Shown here one piece after another: positions 1-6,586 of a DNA stretch of 12,536 nucleotides. Origin of the DNA: JBBQDK01 sp038319625 (GTDB lineage: Bacteria; Pseudomonadota; Gammaproteobacteria; JBBQDK01); the NCBI GenBank assembly GCA_038319625.1, contig JBBQDK010000084.1, positions 1 to 12,536 of the forward strand, in the 5' to 3' direction. Within the stretch, counting starts at the first letter, position 1, and every line of letters begins with the position of its first letter. The translations under genes and the position numbers were made by a program. Below the pieces are notes generated by a model. It did no database searches, had not been told where the DNA came from, and saw only the letters and a list, made by a program, of their open reading frames with translations.

Positions 1-416
1 TCCATGGCGCGCGGTTGATCAACGGCATCCATGCCACTGATATTGGGCGCCATGTCCGATAACACAAGGTCTACCGGTCGGTCTGCCAATACTTTCAGCA
101 ATTCATCAAGCACAGCCGACTCGCGGAAATCGCCTTGCAATACCTGCACCCCTTGGAGCGGCTCCATCGGCAAAATGTCCAAGGCAATCACAAGTCCGCC
201 CGGTTTTACCCTGGTCACGGCGACCTGCGACCAACCACCTGGTGCAGCACCCAGATCGACCACCGTCATCCCGGCGCGCAATATCCGATTGCGCTCTTGA
301 ATCTCCAGCAATTTGTATACCGCGCGCGAGCGAAAACCCTCTTTCTGCGCCTGTTTGACGTAAGGGTCGTCGAAATGCTCTTTGAGCCAGCGGCCGCTGG
401 ATTTGCTACGGGCCAT
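1..416 (-). CDS. rlmE: 23S rRNA 2'-O-ribose uridine methyltransferase RlmE (partial, C-terminus outside window)
   Basis: RlmE (FtsJ/RrmJ) uses S-adenosylmethionine to methylate the 2'-OH of U2552 in the 23S rRNA A loop on the 50S subunit. About 138 codons are visible. The N-terminus has the RlmE signature, with RWLKEHF near residue 9, a basic stretch ending RSRAVYK with the catalytic Lys at about 35, the SAM-binding motif DLGAAPGGWS at 54-63, and SDMAPN with the catalytic Asp at about 121. Aligned from memory with E. coli RlmE it is collinear and ungapped apart from a slightly shorter N-terminus. The last catalytic Lys and Glu lie beyond the window edge. The ATG at 416 is the natural start, since the protein begins just before the family's conserved region; no clear Shine-Dalgarno precedes it. 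It is the same strand as ygfX but 171 bases downstream, so it may have its own promoter. Truncation is only the window boundary. Confidence 0.95.
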   Translation of the reverse strand, partial: MARSKSSGRWLKEHFDDPYVKQAQKEGFRSRAVYKLLEIQERNRILRAGMTVVDLGAAPGGWSQVAVTRVKPGGLVIALDILPMEPLQGVQVLQGDFRESAVLDELLKVLADRPVDLVLSDMAPNISGMDAVDQPRAM

Positions 417-569
417 GGGAGTGTGGATCGCTTGTTGAAATAAACCTCTATCGAGCTGCAATCTGAACCGGTATCGAAATATTGCCGCAAGTCACGGCGC
501 TCATCGTAAAGGGAAAGCACTAAAACAGGAAATGCAATTTTTTTGTGTCCGGATCGATACCGGCGTGCA

Positions 570-588
570 ATGCATGTCCGGCATGCAT
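570..588. other. short hairpin just after ygfX
   Basis: ATGCATG and CATGCAT are perfect 7-base inverted arms around a 5-base loop, ending at the ygfX stop codon. No T-run follows in the direction of ygfX transcription (the nearby homopolymer reads as A there), so it is not a canonical intrinsic terminator. It may stabilise the 3' end of the sdh-sdhE-ygfX message. The remaining 417-569 stretch ahead of rlmE shows no gene and no promoter I would defend. Confidence 0.3.
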
Positions 589-1040
589 CAACCCAAGTTG
601 TCGCGCACACCCAGTGCCAGCGCTACCCGTAAGTGGCGCAGTCCGACACTGTCGGTCGAATCACGCACCAATACGACGCTGCGCCGCTTGCCGGCAGCAA
701 ACCTGAAGTTGAGCACCAGCAGCTCAGGATGCAGGTAACTGTCCTGCAACAGGCGGGCCTGCTGTGCAGCACCATCGGCAAACCGCAGCTGCCAGGCACC
801 GTCGGTCTGTCGGCTCAAGCCCACGACAGCGCGGCGGTTGCGCAGGCTGACACGGGTACGGTAGGTCACGATACAGAACAGGAACACACCACCGAGCAGC
901 GCGCACTTGAACCACGCCGAGACCGGCAGAGCGATAACGACCAGGCCTGCTGCGGTGTAGACGCCGAGAACATAAAACGCCAGGTAGCGCGAAGGTCTGA
1001 TTTCAAGTGAGAGCGGTGCTACGGATACAGTGGACGACAT
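588..1040 (-). CDS. ygfX: YgfX/CptA family membrane protein
   Basis: This is a 150-residue protein of the YgfX family (formerly CptA), small inner-membrane proteins usually encoded right after sdhE. Two hydrophobic segments at about residues 18-40 and 43-60 form a membrane hairpin, followed by a soluble domain rich in basic residues. The C-terminal pattern, with a LLQDSYLHPELLVLNFR stretch then RRSVVLVRDSTD and a closing LRVALAL segment, is typical of the family. In E. coli, YgfX was described as a toxin acting on FtsZ and MreB with SdhE as antitoxin; the toxin role is debated, because SdhE has a well-supported flavinylation function. The gene overlaps the 3' end of sdhE by 38 bases. I chose ATG at 1040 because an AAGGA sits about 8 bases upstream; ATG at 1049 and GTG at 1070 are alternatives. 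Overlap implies translational coupling to sdhE. The family call rests on context plus pattern. Confidence 0.8.
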   Translation of the reverse strand: MSSTVSVAPLSLEIRPSRYLAFYVLGVYTAAGLVVIALPVSAWFKCALLGGVFLFCIVTYRTRVSLRNRRAVVGLSRQTDGAWQLRFADGAAQQARLLQDSYLHPELLVLNFRFAAGKRRSVVLVRDSTDSVGLRHLRVALALGVRDNLG

Positions 1041-1266
1041 CAGCGACATCCTTGTCGGTGGGCATGGCACGGGCCATGAGGTATTCGTACAGATCCTGGT
1101 CGGGATAATTCAGCAATTCCTGAAAAGAGATCTGACCCTGTGCACTGAGCGTATCATAGCCCTGTTCCAGAAACCCCTGCAGTAGCAGGTCCAGTTCCAG
1201 CATGCCGCGACGACAGCGCCATTTCAACTGCGCATGTCGGTCAATTGATGCGGCATCAACCGGCAT
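1003..1266 (-). CDS. sdhE: FAD assembly factor SdhE
   Basis: This is an 87-residue SdhE (YgfY/Sdh5 family) protein, which promotes covalent attachment of FAD to SdhA in the cytoplasm. The signature RGxxE motif is present as RGMLELD, with Arg20, Gly21 and Glu24, preceded by LKWRCR. The region PDQDLYEYLM near residues 55-64 matches the conserved acidic/aromatic stretch (E. coli DPDLFNWLM). The N-terminus is about ten residues longer than in E. coli; the ATG at 1266 is the only good start ahead of the RGxxE motif, although its ribosome-binding site is weak. It lies 36 bases after sdhB and its 3' end overlaps ygfX. Here the factor is co-directional with and closely follows its client sdhA and its partner genes, whereas in E. 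coli sdhE-ygfX lies away from sdhCDAB. Length, motif and context all agree. Confidence 0.95.
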   Translation of the reverse strand: MPVDAASIDRHAQLKWRCRRGMLELDLLLQGFLEQGYDTLSAQGQISFQELLNYPDQDLYEYLMARAMPTDKDVADVVHCIRSTALT

Positions 1267-1302
1267 GGCGGAGCGCGCGATCGGGTTGATGACCTTGGCG
1301 GT

Positions 1303-1995
1303 TCATAACTGTCTCAGCATCCGGCGCTTGATCCCGGCGATTGCGGCTGTCGGACTCAAGCCTTTGGGACAGACCTCGGCACAGTTCATGATAGTGTGGC
1401 AACGGAACAGTGCGTAGGCGTCATCGAGCGTGTCGAGGCGCTGCAGCGTGGCCTGATCACGGCTGTCAGCGATGAATCGCGCAGCCTGCAGCAGGGCGGC
1501 GGGACCCAGAAACCTGTCGGGGTTCCACCAGTAGGATGGACAGGCGCTGCTGCAGCAACCGCACAAGATGCATTCGTAGAGTCCGTCGAGCAACTCGCGC
1601 TGCTCGGGACTTTGCCGGCGCTCGACCTCGGGTTCGGGATCATCGGTAATCAGATACGGTTTCACGGCACGATATTGTGTGTAGAACGGTTCGAGATCCA
1701 CCACCAGATCGCGGATCACTGGCATACCGGGCAGCGGCCTGATCTCAACCGGTTGTTTCAGGGTGGCCAGTGGCGTAATGCAGGCCAGGCCATTGCGGCC
1801 GTTGATGTTCATCGCATCGGAACCGCACACGCCCTCGCCGCAGGAACGGCGGAAACTCAGGCTCTCATCCTGCGCCTTGAGCCGCAGCAGCGCTTCCAGC
1901 AGCATCATACCGGGCTCGATGCCGTCCAGCTCATAGTCCTGCATACGCGGCTCGGCGTCGACATCCGGGTTGTAGCGGTATATTTGAAAGCGCAT
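1303..1995 (-). CDS. sdhB: succinate dehydrogenase iron-sulfur subunit SdhB
   Basis: SdhB passes electrons from SdhA flavin to the membrane quinone site through three Fe-S clusters in complex II. The 230-residue protein has all the ligands: [2Fe-2S] Cys52, Cys57, Asp60, Cys72 in an N-terminal ferredoxin domain, and C-terminal Cys142, 145, 148, 209 ([4Fe-4S]) and Cys152, 199, 205 ([3Fe-4S]), assigned by analogy with E. coli. The YRYNPD, RRSC, PLPGMPVIRDLVVD and SYWWNPD stretches are very close to E. coli. The ATG at 1995 is preferred over upstream TTG (2007) and GTG (2004) because the protein then begins like E. coli SdhB and a GGTGA lies 5 bases upstream. Oddity: the residue after Cys52 is Gly, where E. 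coli and most homologues I recall have Arg (CREGVCGSD). The gene follows sdhA after a 76-base gap and precedes sdhE. Confidence 0.97.
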   Translation of the reverse strand: MRFQIYRYNPDVDAEPRMQDYELDGIEPGMMLLEALLRLKAQDESLSFRRSCGEGVCGSDAMNINGRNGLACITPLATLKQPVEIRPLPGMPVIRDLVVDLEPFYTQYRAVKPYLITDDPEPEVERRQSPEQRELLDGLYECILCGCCSSACPSYWWNPDRFLGPAALLQAARFIADSRDQATLQRLDTLDDAYALFRCHTIMNCAEVCPKGLSPTAAIAGIKRRMLRQL

Positions 1996-2016
1996 CGTAG
2001 TCACCAATTGTTAACC

Positions 2017-2053
2017 CTTTGCGTCCTTTGCGCACTTTGCATCTTTGCCTTTG
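2017..2053. repeat. degenerate 9-base tandem repeat (CTTTGCGYM) between sdhA and sdhB
   Basis: CTTTG recurs at 2017, 2026, 2035, 2043 and 2049, giving steps of 9, 9, 8 and 6 bases. The first three copies read CTTTGCGTC, CTTTGCGCA and CTTTGCAT. Read in the sdh direction it is a run of GCAAAG units just ahead of the sdhB ribosome-binding site. Similar (GCAAAGR)n runs occur between genes in many environmental proteobacteria; that is recollection, not a search. Confidence 0.6.
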
Positions 2054-2071
2054 GCAGCAAGAATCATAGCC

Positions 2072-3832
2072 TCAATACACCCGCTGCTTCGGCGGAAACG
2101 GCTCGACCGTCATCGGCTTGATACGCACTGGCTTGTAATCCACCTGACGCGTCGCCTTGGTATAGAGACTGTGCTTAAGCCAGTGTTCGTCGTCGCGTAG
2201 TGGATGGTCGATGCGAGAATGAGCACCGCGACTCTCGGTGCGGGCCAATGCACAGGCCACGGTGGCGAGCGCGATATCGACCAGGTTTTCCAGTTCCATG
2301 GCTTCGATACGCGCGGTGTTGAAGATCCTGCTTTGATCCTTCAATTGCACATTGCACAAGCGCCGCTCGATATCGGTTACCTGCGCCAGACCTTGCCGCA
2401 ACACCGCTTCGGTGCGGAACACGCCACAGTAATCTTCCATCGCCTTTTTCAGTTCGGCGCGCAGATGGTCGACGGACTCGCCATCGCCACTCTGCTCCCA
2501 GCGCGTCAGCCGTTGCAATGCGTGATCGACGACATCCTGATGCATGGGCCGGTGGTAATGGTGCTCGGCGAGGAAATCGATGATGTGATTGGCTGCGGCC
2601 CTGCCGAACACCAGGATGTCGAGCAGCGAGTTACCACCCAGCCGGTTCGCGCCATGTACTGAAACACAAGCACATTCACCGGCCGCATACAGACCCGGCA
2701 CCGGCTCCTCGGGGCCCTGCTGTTCCGGCATCACCACCTGGCCGTAGCGATTGGTAGGAATCCCGCCCATGGTGTAATGCGCCGTGGGGTAGACCGGTAT
2801 CGGCGTGTCGATGGGGTCGAGATGCAAGAACGTCAGGCACATGTCGCGAATGCCGGGCAATCGCTTTTTGATGACCGCGGTGCCGAGGTGACGCACATCG
2901 AGCAGCACGTGATCACGTTGCGAACCACAACCGCGGCCGTCGTGCACTTCAGTGAAAATGGCGCGACTCACCACGTCACGGCTAGCGAGATCCTTGGCAT
3001 GTGGAGCATAGCGCTCCATGAAACGTTCGCCACTGCCATTGACCAGGAAACCACCTTCGCCGCGTGCGGCCTCGGTAATCAACATGCCCTTGCCGGCGAT
3101 ACCGGTGGGATGGAACTGGAAGAATTCCATGTCCTGCAGCGGGATGCCGGCGCGCAGCGCCATGGCCATGCCGTCGCCGGTATTGATCAGTGCATTAGTG
3201 TTGGTTCTGAACAGCTGCCCCGCCCCGCCGGTGGCGATCAGCGTGGTCTTGGCCTCGATCACCAGTGGCTCGCCGCTGGCGATGTCGAGCACCAACGCGC
3301 CGAGCACATAACCCTGATCGTCCATGAGCAGTTCGACGGCGAAGTACTCGTCGAAGAAATGGGTTTTGGCGCGGATGTTCTCCTGGTAGAGACTGTGCAG
3401 AATGGCGTGACCGGTGCGATCGGCTGCAGCGCAGGTGCGCGCGGCCTGTTCGCCGCCGAAGTTCATGCTCTGCCCGCCGAAGCGGCGCTGGTAGATCCTG
3501 CCGTCGTCGAGTCGCGAGAATGGCACGCCGAAGTGTTCCAGCTCATAAACCACGCGCGGTGCGGCACGGCACATGTATTCGATGGCATCCTGATCACCGA
3601 GGTAATCCCCACCCTTGACGGTATCGAACATATGCCAGTGCCAATTGTCGGGCAGCACATTGGCAAGCGCGGCATTCACACCACCTTGCGCGGCGCCGGT
3701 GTGCGAGCGCGTTGGGAAAACCTTGGAAACCACGGCAACATGTGCATCGGCGCGCGCCAGTTGCAATGCGGCGCGCAGGCCACCACCACCGGCGCCGATG
3801 ATCAAGGCATCGAATTTGCGGTGTGCCGTCAT
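2072..3832 (-). CDS. sdhA: succinate dehydrogenase flavoprotein subunit SdhA
   Basis: SdhA oxidises succinate to fumarate at a covalently bound FAD, as the hydrophilic catalytic subunit of complex II on the cytoplasmic face of the inner membrane. The 586-residue protein (E. coli 588) starts with a Rossmann motif, ALIIGAGGGGLRAAL at residues 9-23. The FAD-linking His is His44 in FPTRSHTGAAQGG. Catalytic and substrate residues match E. coli: His241 in FQFHPTG, Arg285 in SRDVV, His352 in AHYTMGG and Arg397 in GANRLGG. The C-terminal ESRGAHSR and FPPKQRVY end is also typical. The start at 3832 puts the Rossmann motif at the usual distance; the frame stays open upstream to 4048 but that part is simply sdhD in another frame. 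Its ATG overlaps the sdhD stop as TGATG, implying translational coupling. SdhE, encoded three genes on, is the expected flavinylation partner. Confidence 0.98.
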   Translation of the reverse strand: MTAHRKFDALIIGAGGGGLRAALQLARADAHVAVVSKVFPTRSHTGAAQGGVNAALANVLPDNWHWHMFDTVKGGDYLGDQDAIEYMCRAAPRVVYELEHFGVPFSRLDDGRIYQRRFGGQSMNFGGEQAARTCAAADRTGHAILHSLYQENIRAKTHFFDEYFAVELLMDDQGYVLGALVLDIASGEPLVIEAKTTLIATGGAGQLFRTNTNALINTGDGMAMALRAGIPLQDMEFFQFHPTGIAGKGMLITEAARGEGGFLVNGSGERFMERYAPHAKDLASRDVVSRAIFTEVHDGRGCGSQRDHVLLDVRHLGTAVIKKRLPGIRDMCLTFLHLDPIDTPIPVYPTAHYTMGGIPTNRYGQVVMPEQQGPEEPVPGLYAAGECACVSVHGANRLGGNSLLDILVFGRAAANHIIDFLAEHHYHRPMHQDVVDHALQRLTRWEQSGDGESVDHLRAELKKAMEDYCGVFRTEAVLRQGLAQVTDIERRLCNVQLKDQSRIFNTARIEAMELENLVDIALATVACALARTESRGAHSRIDHPLRDDEHWLKHSLYTKATRQVDYKPVRIKPMTVEPFPPKQRVY

Positions 3833-4170
3833 CAGGCGTGACCCGCCTGCCAAAGGATGTGCAGCGCCCACAGGCCGCAGGCAGACAGGCCCAGCAGCAA
3901 CAATGCCGTCAGACCCAGGCGCAGGGTCAACGAATGCACATAGTCCATCAGAATATCGCGCAGCCCGACCCATGCATGCAGCAGCAAAGCGAGGAAGAAC
4001 AGCGCGCCACCGATCGCAACCGCCGGCACGGCAATCCAGGCCTGCCACGCCTGATAATCAGCTGGAGCCCGGGCTGCGAAATGCACCAGCAAATAGAGGG
4101 TGTACGTGGCTAGGTACAGCGCGCTGAGACGTTGCAGCATCCAGGTATGCAGGCCCGCGTGACGGCTCAT
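3832..4170 (-). CDS. sdhD: succinate dehydrogenase membrane anchor subunit SdhD
   Basis: SdhD is one of the two membrane anchors of complex II and helps bind heme b and ubiquinone. The 112-residue protein has three hydrophobic helices, at about residues 13-33, 45-68 and 82-106. Helix II ends in LLHAWVGLRDILMDYV: His65 corresponds to the E. coli heme ligand His71, and Asp76-Tyr77 to Asp82-Tyr83 by the quinone pocket. Length matches E. coli SdhD (115). Its ATG overlaps the sdhC stop in ATGA (4 bases) and its stop overlaps the sdhA ATG by one base, so sdhC, sdhD and sdhA are packed for coupled translation. Sequence identity in the family is low outside the HAW...DY region, so identification rests on that motif, topology and position. 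Confidence 0.94.
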   Translation of the reverse strand: MSRHAGLHTWMLQRLSALYLATYTLYLLVHFAARAPADYQAWQAWIAVPAVAIGGALFFLALLLHAWVGLRDILMDYVHSLTLRLGLTALLLLGLSACGLWALHILWQAGHA

Positions 4171-4547
4171 AACAGGGTCCCGTAGACAAGTATGGCCAGC
4201 AACGGCGCGCCGACGCTGACCAGCCAGGCACTGTTACGAGCCGCAGGCAAGTCGATACCGATGCCGATATCGATGAGCAAAAAGCGCAAGCCGGCCAACA
4301 GATGATGCGTCAGTGCCCATATCGGTACCAGTAACAGCAAGCGCGCCGGTTCGAGTTGCAACCATCCCGTTACCTGCTCGAAGCCGGCTGGTCCACGCAA
4401 CGACAGATCGAACAAATAAAGCATGACGGGGATCAGCACGACCAGTAGCAGGCCGGTCAGCCGGTGGGCGATGGATGCCAATGCCGTTATCGGCATATGG
4501 ATGCGCAATAGGTGGAGGAAAACCGGTCGTCGGCTGGGTGTGGGCAT
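4167..4547 (-). CDS. sdhC: succinate dehydrogenase cytochrome b556 subunit SdhC
   Basis: SdhC is the larger cytochrome b anchor of complex II. With the start used here it has 126 residues (E. coli 129). It begins with the family pattern RRPVFLHL, then ALASIAHRLTG: Ser25 and Arg29 correspond to E. coli quinone-site residues Ser27 and Arg31. Three hydrophobic helices follow, at about 24-47, 66-90 and 106-124. His82 in ALTHHLLAGLR aligns with heme ligand His84. Starts are uncertain: ATG at 4547 fits homologues, ATG at 4562 (131 residues) and TTG at 4568 are possible, and none has a strong Shine-Dalgarno. A TGCTAGAGT extended -10-like sequence (minus strand, about 4589-4581) lies just upstream and could serve the operon; this is weak. 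It is the first gene of sdhCDAB-sdhE-ygfX and is divergent from ygfZ. Confidence 0.94.
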   Translation of the reverse strand: MPTPSRRPVFLHLLRIHMPITALASIAHRLTGLLLVVLIPVMLYLFDLSLRGPAGFEQVTGWLQLEPARLLLLVPIWALTHHLLAGLRFLLIDIGIGIDLPAARNSAWLVSVGAPLLAILVYGTLL

Positions 4548-4629
4548 TATCAAGTCGCGCATCGCCAATTTGATGCCGCTACTCTAGCAGACCGTCGCCA
4601 TCGCCGACCAGCGCCATAACACGCTGCTG

Positions 4630-4658
4630 CTGACAAGAGTCGCGGGATTGCCTAAGAT
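4630..4658 (+). promoter_or_regulatory. putative sigma-70 promoter of ygfZ
   Basis: CTGACA (4630-4635, 5/6 to consensus) and TAAGAT (4653-4658, 4/6) are separated by 17 bases. A start of transcription near 4665 would leave a leader of about 25 bases before the ygfZ ATG at 4691. It lies in the 143-base divergent region between sdhC and ygfZ. Pattern match only. Confidence 0.45.
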
Positions 4659-4690
4659 GTTAATGACTCACCAGACGGTAACAGATCACC

Positions 4691-5749
4691 ATGAATCAGC
4701 AATGGCAGACATTCCTGGAACAACACGGCGCGCACATCACCGCGGACGGAGTTACCGACTTCGGTGACCCGGCCGGCGAGTTGCGCGCCGTCGAGGACAG
4801 CCGGGTACTGTGCGACCTCTCCCACTTCGCCTTGCTCGATATCCACGGCGAGGATGCCGCCAGCTTCATGCAAGGACAATTCTGTAATGATGTGCGCGAC
4901 GTCAACGATGCACACAGTCAATTGAACGGCCATTGCACACCCAAAGGCCGCTTGCTGGTGAGCTTCCGGCTGTTCAGTCACGCCGGCCATTACTATCTGC
5001 GTCTGCCTGCGGCCTTGTGTGATTCGCTCGGCGAGCGTCTGCGCAAGTATGTGCTGCGTGCCAAGCTCAGCATCGCGATGGCGCCGGAGTCGTGGGCCGG
5101 TTTTGGCTTTGCCGGTCTTGACGCGGATCGCGTACTGCAGGCGGCGCTTGGTGCGGCCCCGGATCAGATCAATGCCGTACTCGCCGCCAAGGGCACTATC
5201 GTGCTGCGTATCCCGGGACCTCAGCCCCGCTTCGAGTGCTATGGCGAGAACGCGGATATGCAGAAGCTTTGGAGCGCTCTTGTGGCCGATGCGCGCAGTG
5301 TCGGCGCCGGTGTCTGGTCGCTGCTGAATATTCGCAGCGGCATCGCTACCATCCTGCCGCAGACGGCCGAGGCCTTCGTGCCGCAGATGGTCAACCTACA
5401 ACAACTCGGCGGCGTGAGTTTCACCAAGGGTTGTTATCCGGGCCAGGAGGTTGTGGCACGCATGCAGTACCTGGGCAAACTCAAGCGCCGTATGTACCGC
5501 GCACACATCAGCACGGACAAGGCGCCACAACCCGGCGCAGCGCTCGTTACTGCACATGCGGAAACCGGACAGGACGCCGGCATGATTGTCGATGCGCAAA
5601 TTGCTCCGCAAGGCGGCTATGAAGTACTGGCCGTAGTGCAGAGCGCGGACGTGGAACTGGGTGATGTACGTCTCGATGGTCCACAAAGCGCGGTACTGCG
5701 ATTCCTCGATCTGCCTTATGCGCCCGACGAGGTGGCGCAGCTGGCCTGA
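4691..5749 (+). CDS. ygfZ: folate-binding Fe-S/tRNA-modification protein YgfZ
   Basis: YgfZ is a GcvT-like tetrahydrofolate-binding protein that in E. coli supports activity of some Fe-S enzymes, including the tRNA methylthiotransferase MiaB. The 352-residue protein carries the diagnostic motif KGCYPGQEVVAR at 246-257, with the conserved Cys248 (E. coli Cys228). The N-terminal half shows the family pattern: LCDLSHFALLDIHGEDAASFMQGQ at about 40-63, then CTPKGRLL at 82-89 and a YLRLP strand near 102. It is somewhat longer than E. coli YgfZ (326), mostly in loops. ATG at 4691 gives a normal N-terminus; its Shine-Dalgarno is weak. It is divergent from sdhC and 28 bases from the convergent persulfide dioxygenase gene. 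In E. coli ygfZ is divergent from sdhE-ygfX, so that neighbourhood is kept here with sdhCDAB in between. Confidence 0.94.
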   Translation: MNQQWQTFLEQHGAHITADGVTDFGDPAGELRAVEDSRVLCDLSHFALLDIHGEDAASFMQGQFCNDVRDVNDAHSQLNGHCTPKGRLLVSFRLFSHAGHYYLRLPAALCDSLGERLRKYVLRAKLSIAMAPESWAGFGFAGLDADRVLQAALGAAPDQINAVLAAKGTIVLRIPGPQPRFECYGENADMQKLWSALVADARSVGAGVWSLLNIRSGIATILPQTAEAFVPQMVNLQQLGGVSFTKGCYPGQEVVARMQYLGKLKRRMYRAHISTDKAPQPGAALVTAHAETGQDAGMIVDAQIAPQGGYEVLAVVQSADVELGDVRLDGPQSAVLRFLDLPYAPDEVAQLA

Positions 5750-5777
5750 ACTGCGAAGGCCCTCACGGCACCGCCGC

Positions 5778-6497
5778 TCAGACCATGGACAACTTCAGCC
5801 CGTCGCCGTTATCCATCGCACCGCATTTTAAATTGGCCGGCAGGGCCACATCGATCTTTTTCGGATAGGGAAACTTCAAACCGTTCATCAAGGCGATGAA
5901 CTGCGCACGGCTCTTGCCGGCAAAGCGCGGATTCAGGGTCTTCTCTTCACCCACCGTCGAACTGGTAAAACCGTTGTAGTCATGACCGGGATAAATAACA
6001 AAATGGTCCGGCAGCGAAAAAATCTTGCCGGTGATAGCGTCGTACAGCCTGCCCGGATCGCCCTGCTGGAAATCGGTGCGACCGCAACCGCGGATCAGCA
6101 AAGCGTCACCCGTGAAAACCTTGTCCGCGATCTGGAACGATGTGCAGGCAGCGGTATGGCCAGGCGTGTAAATCACCTTAAGTCGCTGCTGCCCGAATTG
6201 CAGGGTATCGCCGTCCTTTACCAGGACGTCTGGTGACTCGACACCGGCACAGACGTTATACACCGATCGCGCCTGCGGAAAGGTCTCTTTCAGACATGCC
6301 ACGGCAGTGATGTGGTCGGCATGCACATGGGTTTCGATCAGGTATTTGAGTGACATTCCCAGATCGCGGATCAAGCGCGTGTCGCGTTCCGACTGCTCGA
6401 TCACACTGTCTATGAGCACTGCCTCGCGGCTGTCCTCATCGGCAAGCAGGTAGGTAAAAGTACAGGTTTCGGAATCAAAAAGTTGGCGGAATAGCAT
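5778..6497 (-). CDS. ETHE1-like persulfide dioxygenase (metallo-beta-lactamase fold)
   Basis: The 239-residue protein belongs to the ETHE1 branch of the metallo-beta-lactamase fold: non-heme Fe(II) enzymes that oxidise glutathione persulfide to sulfite and glutathione with O2. It contains THVHADH at 56-62, TPGHT at 111-115, and the ETHE1-diagnostic FTGDALLIRGCGRTDFQQG at 128-146. By analogy with human ETHE1 the Fe ligands are His57, His114 and Asp131. The IYPGHDYNGFTSSTVGEEKTLNPR stretch at 168-191 and the C-terminal ALPANLKCG match the family. Glyoxalase II is less likely, since it has a THxHxDH plus a longer helical C-terminal domain. ATG at 6497 is chosen because homologues begin MLFRQLF and an AGGTG lies about 8 bases upstream. 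It is monocistronic, divergent from typA and convergent with ygfZ. No rhodanese or sulfide:quinone oxidoreductase gene is adjacent. Names such as sdoA or pdo are used for relatives; the exact one is not determined. Confidence 0.9.
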   Translation of the reverse strand: MLFRQLFDSETCTFTYLLADEDSREAVLIDSVIEQSERDTRLIRDLGMSLKYLIETHVHADHITAVACLKETFPQARSVYNVCAGVESPDVLVKDGDTLQFGQQRLKVIYTPGHTAACTSFQIADKVFTGDALLIRGCGRTDFQQGDPGRLYDAITGKIFSLPDHFVIYPGHDYNGFTSSTVGEEKTLNPRFAGKSRAQFIALMNGLKFPYPKKIDVALPANLKCGAMDNGDGLKLSMV

Positions 6498-6520
6498 GGC
6501 TTGCACCTGTCCAGGTAATT

Positions 6521-6555
6521 GGTACACAAGGGAATATAGGCTACGTCCTTGTACC
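6521..6555. promoter_or_regulatory. inverted repeat over the likely persulfide dioxygenase promoter
   Basis: Left arm GGTACACAAGG (6521-6531) and right arm CCTTGTACC (6547-6555) are inverted copies apart from a two-base insertion; the core ACAAGG/CCTTGT is perfect. On the minus strand the spacer holds TATATT (6538-6533), a 5/6 match to a -10 box, about 35 bases ahead of the start codon. No good -35 is visible, which would fit an activator or another sigma factor. This could be an operator; no regulator is identified. Confidence 0.4.
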
Positions 6556-6586
6556 CGGGGCGATCTGCCGCCAGCAACCGTCCAGA

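Noticed and set aside
588..1266. sdhE-ygfX as a classic toxin-antitoxin module of a mobile region
   Set aside because: SdhE carries the RGxxE flavinylation motif and lies in the sdh operon, so a housekeeping maturation role is better supported; nothing mobile is nearby.
2777..3841. Long open frame (354 codons) on the plus strand, opposite sdhA
   Set aside because: It lies wholly antisense to a clear sdhA. Long antisense frames are expected from codon bias in GC-rich genes, and its translation shows no domain I recognise.
3833..4048. N-terminal extension of SdhA by 72 residues
   Set aside because: The added part is sdhD in another frame and would push the FAD-binding motif far from the N-terminus; the TGATG junction at 3832 gives the family's normal length.
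5778..6497. Glyoxalase II (hydroxyacylglutathione hydrolase)
   Set aside because: The FTGDALLIRGCGRTDFQQG signature and the C-terminal ALPANLKCG are ETHE1-type, and the long glyoxalase II C-terminal helices are missing.
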